Source: Pagrus major
Taxonomy: Eukaryota > Chordata > Actinopteri > Spariformes > Sparidae
DNA length: 64,000 bases
Direction of reading: 5' to 3'
Assembly: GCF_040436345.1 (NCBI RefSeq)
Contig: NC_133219.1
Location: 24,650,709-24,714,708 of the forward strand
In this document: positions 1-12,462 of the stretch, piece after piece
How positions within the stretch are numbered: the first letter of the stretch is position 1
How the letters are laid out: every line of letters begins with the position of its first letter
The notes under the pieces: generated by a model
Told to the model about the DNA's origin: nothing
What the model saw: the letters and a program-made list of their open reading frames with translations, nothing else
The model's database searches: none
Made by a program: the position numbers and the translations under genes

Positions 1-435
1 TAAAACAACACAAATTAACCACGTATAGTCTACAACCATGACTTTGAGAACATCATCGGTTGATGTGCCCTATAAATCCATCATTTGATTGTGTAGATTT
101 GTCATTACCGGTCAAACTCATTGACAAGCACCCATTGTTTTCTTTGGTCATTTTGTTATTGTTACTTATTTTGTTTATCTTATTGTATTTCTATGTATAA
201 TTGTATGACATGTGTCGCACCAATAAAAAAAAAACAAAAAAAAAACGCCCTGGGATAATGAGAACGAGCAAATCGCGTTCTGGACAAGCGCTGCGCGCTC
301 ATGAGTGCTTGTCAATGAGTTTGACCGGTAATGACAAATCTACACAATCAAATGATGGATTTATAGGGCACATCAACCAATGATGTTCTCAAAGTCATGG
401 TTATAGACTATACGTGGTTAATTTGTGTTGTTTTA
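1..435. repeat. Foldback element with about 130-bp inverted arms
   Basis: Bases 1 to about 131 reappear as the reverse complement at about 304-435, with only scattered mismatches. The arms flank a loop of about 170 bp. No transposase is present, so this is best read as a foldback or MITE-like element. The left arm begins at the first base of the window, so the true left end may lie outside. The loop holds a LINE tail described separately. Confidence 0.8.
138..244 (+). mobile_element. LINE 3' tail inside the foldback loop
   Basis: Bases 138-190 match, on the opposite strand, the 3' untranslated region of the LINE at 751-4262 (bases about 750-800). The segment runs on to AATAAA followed by two A-runs at 222-244. 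This is the 3' end of a very short, 5'-truncated copy of the same LINE family. The large copy next door lacks this terminal part and its A-tail. Confidence 0.65.
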
Positions 436-750
436 TTTTTTACCAAGTCACCAAGTAGAGCGAGGATAGACAAACGACTCGTCAAACAAAGATGGCTGCG
501 CCCATATAATTGATGTATTTTCTTTGTATTTGTACCAAGTTGGTCGTTTTAATGTCGATTTTAAATGCGCTTACACATTTGATTACATTGCTGCTTTAAT
601 CCGGTCACCAATTTATGCATTGCACGGTCTTGCTGTGCGTGCAATACAATGTAAAGTTTTGTTTTCGAGCTGGTTTGCTAAAGAGGCTAATGTAGCTAAC
701 AATAACAATAACTAGCCTGCTACTACCCTGATGGCGTCCATGTTCTTCCG
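436..750. other. Unassigned segment between foldback and LINE
   Basis: No gene is recognised here. There is a short hairpin around 618-650 (ATTGCACG pairing with CGTGCAAT). The region lies where the 3' end of the LINE at 751-4262 should be, so it may be an insertion or rearrangement that replaced that tail. Confidence 0.3.
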
Positions 751-3700
751 AAATACAATAAGATAAAACAAAATAAGTAACAATAACAAAATGACCAAAC
801 AAAACAAAACAAAGGACAAAAATAAAACAAAGACAAGACAGCCAGAGGCGTTACAGTTCACTTACACAAAATTTCTCCATAATAGAGTACGTTTTGGTAG
901 CTTTCTTGTTTTTAAGGTCCTTGATTGTGGCAGCATAACGATGCAGCTCATGTTTAAATGGTACAATGTTCGGTTTAGATTTGGCCCATTTATTTTTGTG
1001 GATGTGAAATTTCCCTAGGCTCAAGATTAACTGACAGAAAAAGTAAAAGTCTTTATCTTGATCTTCATAGTAAATAAAAATATGTTTTTCCTGGAAACTG
1101 ATCGTTCTTCCTGTTTTAACTTGCACAAAGTGTTGGACATCTTTCCAAAAAGATTTACTGTATGCACAATGATAAAATAAGTGAGAAATAGTTTCATCTT
1201 CAAGTTCACAGAAATCACACACATATTCAATGTCTAACTTAAATCTTTCAAGGGTTTTCTTTACAGGGTAAATTTGATGTAAGATTTTAAACGAGACTTC
1301 TTTCACCTTGTTATTGAGACAAAATTTCTCACCAACCAGCCATGCTTTATTCCAGTTAATATCTCCAAATTGTGCGGACCAGTTAATTTGTCCTCTAGGC
1401 AGATTTCTTGGCTGTAAGCAGCTTCTCAAGAATCTGTTAGGGCAGGATTTTTTTATAACGTCTACTCCGCCCACAAAAATATCACAATTATAATTTTCTG
1501 GAACAACAGTGATTCTTTCTGTTCCTTTAAAAAGCTGTAGCACACCTTGAGGTAGTGCATCAAAAACCACTGCATATTGTTTTGGTGTGACTGAGAATTG
1601 AAATTTTAACAAAAATTCTTCATAAGAAAGTAAGAGACCATGTTCATTAATAAGTTGGTCAACTAATAGAATTTTATGCTCCATCCAGTCCTTGTAGAAC
1701 AATGATCGGTTTTTGTAAAGAATATCTTCATTGTTCCAAATATAATAACTGGTTGGCGAGAAATTATGTTTATAGATCAGCTTCCAGGACAACAAGGCTT
1801 GTTTATGAAAATTTGAAAGTTTAACAGGAAGTTTTTCAACTTTGTAGTTACATTTCAACATAAAGCGTATACCACCTAATGAGTTAAATACATGTGTAGC
1901 AAAAGAGATCCAGAAGTTGTTCTTCCGTCTACATAAATTATTTAACCAGTTAATCTTGAAAGAATGATTTAACATTTCAAAGGTTAACACCTCCAAACCA
2001 CCATCTCTCTTGGAGTTACACAAGATATCCTTTTTTAAATAATGGCATCTATTCTTCCAAATAAAGTTGAATAACATTTGACCTAATTTCTTAGACACTA
2101 ATGCAGGCATTTCTAGTGCTAGTGATAAGTATACAGATCTTGATATTCCTTCGGCTTTAGATAACAAAGTCCGACCATTTAAAGACAGATCCCTCATTAA
2201 CCACATATTGAATTTTCTTTGTATCTGTTGAGTTATTGGTTCAAAGTTCATCTCAGAGCGTCTGTTCTCATTTTTTTCAAGCACTACACCCAGATATGTC
2301 ACAGTTTGTTTGATAGGAATATCACTCAGTTCTGACAGATCACAGTGTTTAAGGGGAAACAGCATAGATTTATTAATATTCATTGTCAGCCCAGAAACCT
2401 CAGAAAACTCTCTGATACATTGCACAGCTGTGTCGAGTTCATTTTGATTGGATAAAAAAACTGCTGTATCATCCGCTAACTGAGACAGTTTGAATTCTCT
2501 ACCTAAGGCTCTTATACCCTGAAAGTTGCTTTTTTTAATATGTGTTGCCATTACTTGTGTGACCAGCAAAAACAAAAAGGGACTTAATGGGCAACCTTGT
2601 CTGATTCCACGGTTAATATTAAATCTGGGTGTTGTGCCATTTGTTACCTTAATTGAACTGTTACTTCCTTTATAAAGTGTTTGAACTGCCCTCAGAAACC
2701 TATTTCCAAAACCAAAACATTGGATAACTTTAAACATGAACTGGTGATTAACTGTGTCGAACACTTTATAGAAGTCGACAAATAAAATAAAGCTTTCATC
2801 ATGTATAAATTCATTATAATCTATCATGTCCAAAATCAACCGAATATTATTTACAATATTTCTCCCTGGCATAAATCCAGATTGCTCCTCATCAATAATG
2901 TCATCTAATCCTATTTTTATTCTTTTAGCAAAGATGAGAGCAAACAGCTTCGCATCATTATTCAATAAACTAATCGGTCTCCAGTTTTCGATGTTTAATT
3001 TATCTTTTTTTGGTTTTGGAATTAGTTTTATCAGTCCTTGTCTTAATGTGTGGGGCAGTTCTTCTTTATCTAGAGCCTCTTCAAATAAACCAACTAAAAA
3101 TGGAGCGATTGCTTGTTTAAAGCATTTGTAAAATTCCCCTGTTAACCCATCATTCCCTGGGGCTTTATTGTCCTTGAGGGAATCAATACAATTTCGCACC
3201 TCTGTTATGGTTATTTTCTGATCACATATTACTTGGAAGTCATCATCTATTCTTCTAATATTTGGTTGTATGTTTTGAAGGAATAATGACATTTTATCTT
3301 CGTTCAACAGGTCAGCCTGATACAGCGTTCCATAAAAATTGGCGACATATTGTGAAATTAGTTTTCCATTTTCACACACAGTATCATTAATTTTAAGTTT
3401 GCATAAAGAAGATATTTCATAATTCCTTTTCTCTAAATTAAAGAAGTATTTGGTACATTTTTCCCCCTGCTCAAGCCATTTCCTCCTGGATCTGATGAAG
3501 GCACCTCTAGCCCTTCCTTCATAAAATTTATCTAATTCGGTTTGTAAATAAGCCAATTGTTCTATTTCGGCACTAGTTGGATCCGTTTTCTCAGAAAGCG
3601 GAATAATTTGGGTGACAAGTTGAAGTTCTTTTTCTTTGTTATAGCTATTGATCTTTTTGCTTAATTTCATAGCTAACTTTCTTATTTCAAATTTAATTAG

Positions 3701-4262
3701 TTCCCAGTATAAACCAAAATTTTTTAGTAAGTTTGCTTGTCTCCAGCATTTATCAATAATTTTTTGGCTTTCCTTTACAAATTCCTTATTTTGCAGCAGC
3801 ATTTTGTTTAATTTCCAATAATCTCTATTCACCTTCTGCCTATCAGATCCAAGATGGAATTGAATTAATATAGCTTTGTGATCTGTCAGTATTGTGGGTT
3901 CTATTTTGATTAAGTCTACTTTATTTTCTAAATCAGCTGAGATTAACCAAAAATCTATGCGAGATTGGTGAGATCTAACCTTATTGCTCCATGTGAATAC
4001 TTTATCCTGTGGGTATCTGTGTCTCCATATATCAATCAGGTTCATTCTGTGGCAAATGTTTTCTAACTCGGTTGTCTGTTTGGCTTTTGGAGGCCATCTG
4101 TCCACTCTATCATCAAACACCGTGTTGAAATCTCCGCCCCATAAGAGCTCTGCTGAGGGAAACAACGTCAGCCACTGATTTACCCTATTTTCTATTGTTG
4201 AAAAAATTATGTTATTGAGGAGTTTACTGTTTGAGCCATATATGACAAACGGGAACGCTATT
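751..4262 (-). mobile_element. 5'-truncated L1/Tx1-like LINE (copy A)
   Basis: A non-LTR retrotransposon on the - strand. Protein similarity to the second LINE at 5003-11060 runs through endonuclease, reverse transcriptase and C-terminal domains. The 5' part, including ORF1 and the start of the endonuclease, is missing. The open frame continues upstream of 4165 to about 4262 and then meets unrelated sequence. The 3' untranslated region is recognisable to about 751 but has no A-tail, so the 3' end is also damaged. Confidence 0.85.
851..4262 (-). CDS. LINE ORF2: partial endonuclease plus reverse transcriptase
   Basis: One open frame of more than 1,100 codons without a stop. In order it shows the end of an APE-type endonuclease (GGDFN, SRIDFWL, TDHK), then a reverse transcriptase with FVDFYKVFDTV (motif A, usually FxDFxKAFDTV), GIRQGCPLSP (motif B) and LADDTAVF (catalytic motif C), and a C-terminal zinc-knuckle-like CDFC...HLFYHC. 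ORF2 proteins of this type nick DNA and prime cDNA synthesis on the nick. The N-terminal part of the endonuclease is lost, so this copy cannot be autonomous. The open frame has no natural start codon in the window. A frame this long without stops implies a young insertion. Confidence 0.85.
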
Positions 4263-4359
4263 TGTGCTACAAGCCAGGAAATGACGTCACGTTCTCGCGT
4301 AAGAGCAACTCGGGCGAGTGGTCTCCCATGTAACTGGAATGCAGCATTATAATAGATCC

Positions 4360-5002
4360 ATGGCTGTGTCCAAATTCAGGGGCTGCAGCCCACGAAGGGC
4401 GCATTTGAAGGCCAATTACGTCACAACGCTGCGCGAAGGCTGTCCAAATTCGAAGGCTGCTCCACATGCAGCCCACAAATGCAGCCTTCCCCACCCTCGT
4501 TTAGGAGGACGCACCGCTACTGTCCTTCGCGGCCTCACATATCCCAGGATCCTTTGCGCACCGCTGCTCAGTCCCGAAACAGAAGAGGAAGCAAGAGAAA
4601 ATGGCGACATCAAGTGGCGCAGACATGACATTTAAATTTAAGTAATGGGTTTATACTCGGTTTTTACTCATTTGAACATCCAACGCCAGATATGTTAAAC
4701 TTCAAGAGACTATAAAACCTCCAAAGTTTAACTTTCAGTTAAAATACGTGAAGCTGGTAATGCTATGGTAAACATAGTTGTTATTCACCAATGGGTTAAT
4801 GTTTATTTTGTAATGTTGATAATTCAATTCAGATTTGACACATTGTACACACACAAATAAATGTACACGTTTGATAGATTTGAACCAAAACAGACTTTAA
4901 TGCATGAACACCTGGTGACGCAACCAGGAAATACTCCGAAGGCTAGACCGTCCCATTTAACAACGGTGGATGTGGCCTTCAAGGTCTCTCCGAAGGACCC
5001 TT
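4360..5002. mobile_element. Non-autonomous DNA transposon remnant
   Basis: The left end (4362 on, GGCTGTGTCCAAATTC) and the right part (about 4940-4998, read in reverse) share the blocks CGAAGG and TTGAAGGCC as imperfect inverted repeats. There is no transposase. The right tip is missing where the A-rich tail of the next LINE begins. Family assignment is uncertain; ends of this style are common in fish MITEs. Confidence 0.45.
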
Positions 5003-5393
5003 TTTTTAAATTTTTTTTTAATTTTTTTTATTGTAAGTACAATAAGGGTACAGTGTGAAATGAGGGAGGAGGGGGTTACAAACAAATGTATAACAGTTTC
5101 AGTTACATAATATCATGAAAAGCAGGGGAGAACAGAGAACAGGTACATCTCATGTTTTGTTTTTTTCATGTTTCATACAGTTCATTCAGCGCAGATATTC
5201 AAAAACATGGAAATAGAGAAAATAATGTTATGGTTTTTATGGCTTTCTTGTTTTCAGATTGACTGATGATGTTGATGTATTGTTTGATTTCGTTCTTGAA
5301 ACGGTCAGTGCAAAGTATTTGATTTGTAAATTTGCGGTTGTGAATATGGGCTTTGGCTAAAAATAAAATCAAGTTAATTATATAGTATTGATT

Positions 5394-8300
5394 TCATTTG
5401 GAAGCCGTAACTGAAAGGAAACCAAACAATACATTTTGATACTCCAAAACAAAGTTTTTGTCGAAATGTTGACGGATAAAAAGGGTTAAATTTTTCCAAA
5501 AGGACTGCAGATGAGGACATGACCAAAAAAGATGCTGAGAATCTTCTGGAGCCTGTTTACAGAATGAGCAGAGTTCATTAATGTCTTTTTTGTATCTCTG
5601 CATGAATAGGTTGGAAGGGTAGATGCGATGGATGAGTTTAAGGGATACTTCTTTGATTTTATTTGTGATAAAATATTTGTAGGGGAGGGACCATATATTT
5701 TTCCAGATCAGATTTGGGAATAAATGATTCCAGTATGAAACAGCGTTGGGGGTACTGACGTTTTCTTTTTGAAATAGTATACGTACAGTACGGTTATTTT
5801 TGGCTGAGAAGCAGATTCGACCAGTTTCAGTCTGTACAGGCTCCAGAGGTAAGGGGTCAGACTCAGGTAACAGAACATTTTTAAATAACATAATCACTCC
5901 AGAGGGTATCGCATCAAATACTATTGCATATTCTTTCGGTGGAATAGGGAGTGTGTATTTATTTAAAAATTCTGAGTATGATAAGAGTGTGCCGTTAGAG
6001 TTAAAGAGCTGACTGACCAAAATAATGCCGTGGGTGAACCAGTTCTCTAAAAAAAGTGATTTGTGTTTGTACAGTATGTCCCTGTTATTCCAAATATAAT
6101 ATCTATGGGGTGTAAAGTTATGTTTGTAAATCAAAGACCAGGAGAGAAGCATCTGTTTATGAAAGTTGGCTAGTTTTGTGGGAAGTTTATCAATATTGTA
6201 GGTGCAGAGTAACAGAAAATTAAGGCCACCAACTTTGGAAAATATATAGTTGGGAATGAAGTTCCAGATTGAGGTTGGGTTTCTAATGAATTGTTTGATC
6301 CAGTTGATTTTAAATGTGTTATTGAGAGTGGAGAAATCTAAGAAATTAAAACCTCCATTCTCATAAGAATTCATTAAAGTTGATTTTTTAATATAATGGA
6401 TTTTGTTTTTCCATACAAAGTTATAAAGAATTTTATCAATGGCAGTGGTGGTTTGTTTATTTACTTCCAGAGATATTGCAGTGTATGTAAGCCGGGATAA
6501 GCCCTCTGCTTTAGACAATAGGATTCTGCCCTGAAGGGACAGATCTCTCTGAAGCCAAGAGTTGAATTTCTTTTGTGTTTTTTCTATAATGTGGCTAAAG
6601 TTCAGAGAACATCTGTTGTTTGTATTTTTGTTGATGGTGATTCCTAAATAAGTGACAGACTCTGACAGACAGGTACGTTGGAGATAGATAAAAGGATGCA
6701 GTTTTTCAGTGGTAACAGTTCACACTTACTTAGATTCAGGTGAAGACCGGATGCACTGGAAAAAACTGAAATTCGGTCAATAGCAACAGAAACTTGTGAG
6801 GCATTTTTTAGGAATAAGGAAGTGTCATCTGCTAGTTGACTAATGATGATTTCCTTGCCTGCTATGGATATCCCTTTGATGGGGCTCTGCTTGATAAAGT
6901 CAGAGAGCAACTGAACACAAATCAAAAACAAATATGGTGACACAGGACATCCCTGCCTGATCCCACAGGTTAAGTCAAAACGTGGAGAGGAACCTGTCTG
7001 CATTTTGATTGAACAGTTTGCTTTCTTATACATAGTTTCAATTGCTGAACAAAAGTACTTACCAAAACCAAGTTTCTGTAATGCCTGAAACATAAATTTG
7101 TGTTCAATAGTATCAAATGCTTTGCGAAAATCCAGAAATAAAATAAAACTATCATCAGAGCAGTAGTCATCATAGTCATAGTCAATAAGATCCAGGACTA
7201 GTCTTATGTTGTTGGATATGTGTCTGCCTTTCATAAATCCTGTTTGTGTTTCATCAATGATGTAATCCAGTACTGCTTTTAGTCTTTTGGCAAAAATTCC
7301 AGCTAAAATTTTATAATCATTGTTGAGGAGACAAATTGGTCTCCAGTTATCTATGAGGAGTGGGTCCTTATTGGGCTTAGGGATCAGTGTTAGGAGCCCT
7401 TGGTTTAAGGTAGGAGGAAGAGTCTGATTATACATGGTTTCGGTGAATACACCATGGAGGAAGGGGGCAAGTTTTTCAGCAAATGTTTTATAAAATTCAG
7501 ATGTTAAGCCATCAGTACCAGGAGACTTATTTAATTTAAGTTGCTGGATAGCAGAACTGACTTCTTCCAAAGTGATTGGCTTGTCACAGGTGTCTCTCTG
7601 GTCATTGTTAATACATTTTAATTGAGAAAGATATCCAAAAAAGTAATCTGTAGCGTTTTTATCATAGTGTGATTTATATAAGTTCTTATAGAACATTAAA
7701 CAATGATTGGATACTTCCTGTGGGTCGTTTGTGACAGTCCCATCGATGTTAAGTTTTTGAATGCAGTTCGTTTTACTGCGTGACTTTTCCAGTCTAAAAA
7801 AATATGCAGTGTTTTGTTCACCTTCCTCCAACCATTGTTTCCTGGATCTCACATATGCTCCCTCTGCTCTGACTCTGTACATTTCATCTAGTTTAATCTG
7901 TTGTTCAATTAGTTCTTGTTTTTCATCATCTGTCCGATCTTCAGGCGCACACTGAGTGAGAGAAGCGATTCTGGTTACTACTTTTGTTTCTTCCTCTTTT
8001 CTTAATTTGGCCAAGGAGGATCCATATTCTCTAAGGTATTTTGCTATCTCGAATTTCAATAGTTCCCAGTTATTAAGAAAACATTTATAAATTAAAGCTC
8101 TCTGCCAGTAAAATTTTATAGGGTATAAATTTTTTCTACAACAACTTTATGTTTTAAGACTGAGTTGTTGAGTTTCCAGTATGAATTCCGGTGGGTACTG
8201 GCGTTAGGTCTAAAATTAATTTGGAGATTTATAGTTTTGTGATCTGTGAGTGGAGTGGGCAAGATGTTAACAGAAATATTTTTTTCATCTAGACTACTTG

Positions 8301-8931
8301 AAATTAACCAGTAGTCTATTCGAGATCTACAAGAGCCAGTTTTGTTAGCCCATGTATAGGACTTGGTATTTGGATTCTTTTTCCTCCAGATATCGACTAA
8401 TTGGAATTTCTGCATAAATAATATTATATTAGTTAGAGAATTTGTTCTATTTTTTGGAGGCCATCTATCTACAGAGTCATCAACTGTAACATTGAAGTCA
8501 CCACCAACAATAAATAACAAGTTTGGGTATTTAGATAACCAAGAGAGAAAACATGATTCCAACGTGTCAAATAGGAAGTCATTCCCAGTTTTTGTATTAT
8601 GACCATATACATTGGCCAGAAGAACTATAATGTCGTCAAATTTGATAATTAATACAAGAAACCTACCATTTGGGTCACTCTCTGAGTGTAGTATGGTACC
8701 TTCAAATTTGTTTTTCAGGGAGGTTACTCCTGCTGATCGTTCTGAGCCATGTGAGAACCATATGTCATTTCCCCACTGATTTTTCCAGAATTTAATATCG
8801 TCTGCAATTGAATGTGATTCTTGTAAGAAACAGAAATCAGTCTTTCGTTGTTTAATAAATAAAAATAGGGCTTTACGTTTTAAGTTGTCTCGCAAGCCTC
8901 TGGTGTTAAGTGACAGCACTGATAAAGACAT
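5394..8931 (-). pseudogene. LINE ORF2, broken by two frameshifts
   Basis: Three open segments make one ORF2. 8931-8116 is a complete APE endonuclease (SLNTRGL, LQESH, NVYG, GGDFN, SRIDYWL, TDHK). The segment from about 8115 to 6644 is the reverse transcriptase (FLDFRKAFDTI, GIRQGCPVSP, LADDTSLF). The segment from about 6660 to 5394 is the C-terminal part with a CSFC...HLFWSC knuckle. The frame changes near 8110-8120 and again near 6660-6680. In both places the homologous protein continues in the new frame, so each break is a small indel. Comparison with copy A at 851-4262 supports the joins. Confidence 0.85.
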
Positions 8932-9419
8932 TACAAAAATGTATACGAATAACTAAGAAAGCCAAAAATAGCCCTAATGTTTCTCTTCATATTTAAGGTT
9001 TTTAATTCTAAGTCTCCTGCAGTCAACAAATATCAAAAGCATAAAAATAAGGCAATAATTCATGAACCCCCTCATCTTAAGGTTAAAAACAAGGCACTCA
9101 CACACCTTTCTAAGGATGAGTGCAGAACATAAACACCAGGCTTCTACAGCATTCTTTCAACAAAAAGAAGAAAAATAGTTCTTGCTCTAAGATCCAGAGC
9201 ACGTGAACTGTGGAGGTTTAGTTAGGGAAGTTTTAAAGGAGAAATTTGGTTAATCTATTGCCCAGAAGGGGAATAGTTTAATTCAGATATGAAATAACAT
9301 AAGTTCATTTTGAGTAGGCTATGCAATATAATGTACAGAGGTAAATTATAAATAAGGCAATAGTTGGGGTCAGATATTAAATATTTATATGCACTACTAT
9401 GCACACAACATAATTATAT

Positions 9420-9600
9420 ATGATCAGAGAAAAGGAAAAAAAAAAGATAAATAAAAAAAAAATAATAATAATTGGGAATAGAATAAATAATAATGCTAAT
9501 ACTGAAGAAAATAGCAGCAAAAAAGTTGTTCATCCTGAGATTAAAAGAACAAAAAAAAAAAAAAAAAAACCTCGTGGAATAGTAATTAGGAGGGAGCAAG
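9420..9600. repeat. A-rich low-complexity tract in the LINE inter-ORF region
   Basis: Runs of A with AAT/AATA steps and an A-run of about 20 around 9550-9569. The small open frames here encode mostly Lys, Asn and Ile and are not believable genes. It lies between ORF1 and ORF2 of the LINE at 5003-11060. Confidence 0.6.
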
Positions 9601-9934
9601 ATATTCAGTTAAGTCAACGAATAATTATGTATATAAATAATAAAGATGATAAAGAAAATAAATAAATGGGTATTCAAAAGGTTTATAATACACAGAGTAA
9701 GAAAAGCTATTAGCCTACTATGTTCAGGGAGAGAAAAAAAGTAAAGATTAAGTAGGGCTAAATGAGGTAGATTACGCTAACAAAAGAGGAAATAAATGAA
9801 AAAAATATATATATAGGCTACTAAACTTAATAATAATAGAAGAGTAATAAAATAATTAAAAATAAAGAAAAGGGTGGGGGTGGCGGGAAGAAGTCCTCTT
9901 GTGGCAGTTGTGCAAACAGTGACCAGTCTATGGA

Positions 9935-10816
9935 CTAAGTGTCATTTTTCATATCATTCACCGTGATCCTTTTACCGTCAATGAGGGCATGGGAGCCTCT
10001 GAATCCGGCCTTCTTGCCCTCTTTCCTCGCTTGCTCCACCAGCGGCCATAGCTTGTTCCGTGCGTCTTTCGTGTCTTGGGTCAAATCCTCGAAGATTTTG
10101 ATCTTTCTCTCCTTGAGAAGCTTAGAGGTTCTCGCATCTCTCCAGATCTTATCCCGGTGAGTGCGAGACAGGAACTGCACAATGATGCGGCGGCTGGAAT
10201 GGAGGTCAGCAGGTCGAGGTCCGAGCCTGTGCACAATGTCCACAGAGAAGTGCAGATCCTGAGCGATGTCAGGAGAGACTTGGGCGAGGATGTCGATGAT
10301 GATCTTCTTGATGTCTTCACCGGTCCGCTCTGGGATCCCGGCCATTCGGAGGTTCCATCTCCTTTGGTAGGCTTCCAGGTTATTCCATTTGTCGCGGAGA
10401 ACCGCGTTTTCTTTCTCCAACGTCTCGACATGACTCTGCAGGGAGTCCACCTGGAGAGTCACGTCCTCCACCTGTTTCCCCAGAAACTCCAGGGAGTCTG
10501 TAACGCTTTTAATTGTTTGTGTGTTATCTTTAACAGTGGTCTCAAGAGAATGCAGTTTTCTGAGGGATTCCTCCTGCATTTTTTCGATTCTCTCCATCAC
10601 TGTCATTAAAGCAGCGTTTGAAACAGTTTGTTCCTCGTCTTCTAATTCGCTGGCCAGTTTTTTTGATTTCTTTCCTGGCCGTCGATCTGCACAGTTTTCA
10701 TCAGATATTGTAGATGGGCTCTCGGGGTTGAGTAAACCATCCATAATTCCAAGTTGGTTTTCTAAAGCACTGCGAGCATATGAGTGCATCGCAATTGCGG
10801 CGTGGCGAGAGTCCAT
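9935..10816 (-). CDS. LINE ORF1 protein (L1 ORF1p-like)
   Basis: 293 codons from the ATG at 10816; the frame is open further upstream but only with non-ATG starts. The middle is a long heptad-rich coiled coil, with leucines and charged residues around the segment containing MERIEKMQEESLRKL. After it comes an RRM-like and C-terminal domain with the typical NLRMAGIPE and IVQFLSRTHRDKIW motifs. L1 ORF1p proteins form trimers through the coiled coil, bind the element's own RNA and act as chaperones in the ribonucleoprotein. The frame is intact although ORF2 of the same copy is broken. Confidence 0.85.
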   Translation of the reverse strand: MDSRHAAIAMHSYARSALENQLGIMDGLLNPESPSTISDENCADRRPGKKSKKLASELEDEEQTVSNAALMTVMERIEKMQEESLRKLHSLETTVKDNTQTIKSVTDSLEFLGKQVEDVTLQVDSLQSHVETLEKENAVLRDKWNNLEAYQRRWNLRMAGIPERTGEDIKKIIIDILAQVSPDIAQDLHFSVDIVHRLGPRPADLHSSRRIIVQFLSRTHRDKIWRDARTSKLLKERKIKIFEDLTQDTKDARNKLWPLVEQARKEGKKAGFRGSHALIDGKRITVNDMKNDT

Positions 10817-11104
10817 CAGAGACAAAGGAAAAAGTTTGGTCGAGTTTCGCGGGGCAAGCCAGTTGTCAGGGTTAGGAAACTCCAAAAAGGATTTAAAAAA
10901 CAAAACTTCTCCTTGAGGTTATTTACTCACAGTTCAGGCAACTTTTCATAGTTGGTTTTCAGAGCATGTTTAGATTTGGCTGATGTTGTAGAGCTTAGGT
11001 GCAGTCACTTCACTGAGACGCCATCTCCGTCGAGCGGATTCAAATCTTCCTACACACCTCTTCCGGTCCGGTATCCAGTTATATAATACATCCATGGTCA
11101 GAAT

Positions 11105-11820
11105 CATAGACATATATACATAGACGCCTCATTGAGCGGGTTGGCCCGCTGCTGCGATACGTCGACGTCGCCGCCATATTGGAGGAGGCAGATCTGCCCC
11201 GTGAACTAATACAAGTGAATGGAGTGAACTTTACAAAGCTCCTTGTACAAAGTGCTATAAGCTAATGTCTCTCATTTACACATTCACACACGTACGAATA
11301 TATTCAGGAAACAGATAGGAACCAAAAACAACGTCTGTACCGTCCTCTGATGATTATAAACGTTAACTACTCCTTACGTGTTCAGTATACAGGTAGGCAC
11401 CAAACCACCGGATGTATTTTTATAATGTTTTTATGAGTGTTTACAGCTGCAAATGTATGTAACGCTGCTACTGTGATGTTAAATGACGGTTAAATATTGA
11501 ATCTGTGTCTATAATAACCAGATCCTGACATGTAAATGTGATGTCTGTTGGAATAAAAAGCACCAACGTCGTTTTTACACAGTGATTTCTGATAATCTAA
11601 GTAATAAAATTAACAATCATGGAGACAATTAAAAAGTCCGCAAATCAAGATAAGAAACTGCAACTGGCAGTGAGCCTGCTTTCTTTTCTTTTAGCAGTGA
11701 AGTGATAAACTCCATGACAGAACATTATAAAATATGATATTGTATAAAATAACAATACATGGTAAAAAAAAGAGTAAAGTTGCAGTAGGCTACTTTTATA
11801 AATATGCACTATATATATAG

Positions 11821-11860
<40 letters not shown>

Positions 11861-12450
11861 GTTATTGTTATTATTACTATTTTTCTGCATATTCTTGACT
11901 TTGAATGGGAGCAACTGTAACGCAAGCAATTTCCCGTCGGGGATTAATGAAGTGTTTCTGATTCTGATTAATATATTATGCAGTCAGTAGTCCATATTTA
12001 AGTTGACAGTATGGTAGACAGACATCACATTTACATGTCAGGATCTGGTTATTATAGACACAGATTCAATATTTAACCGTCATTTAACATTACAGTAGCA
12101 GCGTTACATACGTTGGCAGCTGTAAACACTCATAAAAACATTATAAAAGTACATCCGGTGGTTTGGTGCCTACCTGTATACTGAACATGTAAGGAGTAGT
12201 TAACGTTTATAATCATCAGCGAACGTTACAGACGTTGTTTTTTGTTCCTATCTGTTTCCTGAATATATTCGTACGTGTGTGAATGTGTAAATGAGAGACA
12301 TTAGCTTATAGCACTTTGTAGAAGCAGCTTTCTTAAGTTCACTCCATTCACTTGTATTAGTTCACGGGGCAGATCTGCCTCCTCCAATATGGCGGCGACG
12401 TCGACGTACGGTCCAGCGCTCAATGAGGCGTCTATGTATATATGTCTATG
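11105..12450. mobile_element. hAT-like foldback element with 8-bp target duplication
   Basis: The ends are perfect inverted repeats beginning CATAGACATATATACATAG. Near-perfect inverted arms extend about 440 bp each (about 11105-11548 and 12013-12450). The flanking 8 bp GTCAGAAT is present on both sides (11097-11104 and 12451-12458), which is the target-site length typical of hAT transposons. No transposase frame is present, so it would move only with help. The loop (11549-12012) contains a TTA microsatellite and a LINE-tail-like segment. Confidence 0.85.
11816..11975 (-). repeat. TTA microsatellite with retroposon-tail motif
   Basis: A (TTA)n run of about 45 bp (11821-11865), with GTT variants after it, is followed by 11928-11968, which on the - strand reads AATCAGAATCAGAAAC then ATTAATCCCCGACGGGAAATT. 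The same kind of tail occurs at 34820-34880 on the + strand. It looks like a LINE or SINE 3' end that inserted into the loop of the hAT-like element. Confidence 0.5.
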
Positions 12451-12462
12451 GTCAGAATAGCC

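Larger units (their letters stand above)
5003..11060 (-). mobile_element. Near full-length L1/Tx1-like LINE (copy B)
   Basis: The element is read from about 11060 down to 5003. It contains a 5' region, ORF1 (10816-9935), an A-rich inter-ORF region (about 8990-9900), ORF2 (8931-5394, frameshifted) and a 3' untranslated region ending in an A-rich tail (seen as T-runs at 5003-5030). The order ORF1, endonuclease, reverse transcriptase, A-tail is the standard L1-superfamily plan. The 5' boundary is approximate, and I could not find a clear target-site duplication. Confidence 0.85.

Noticed and set aside
10076..10916. Long antisense frames over LINE ORF1 (177 and 131 codons)
   Set aside because: They lie opposite the coiled-coil coding strand and have no recognisable motif; shadows of ORF1.
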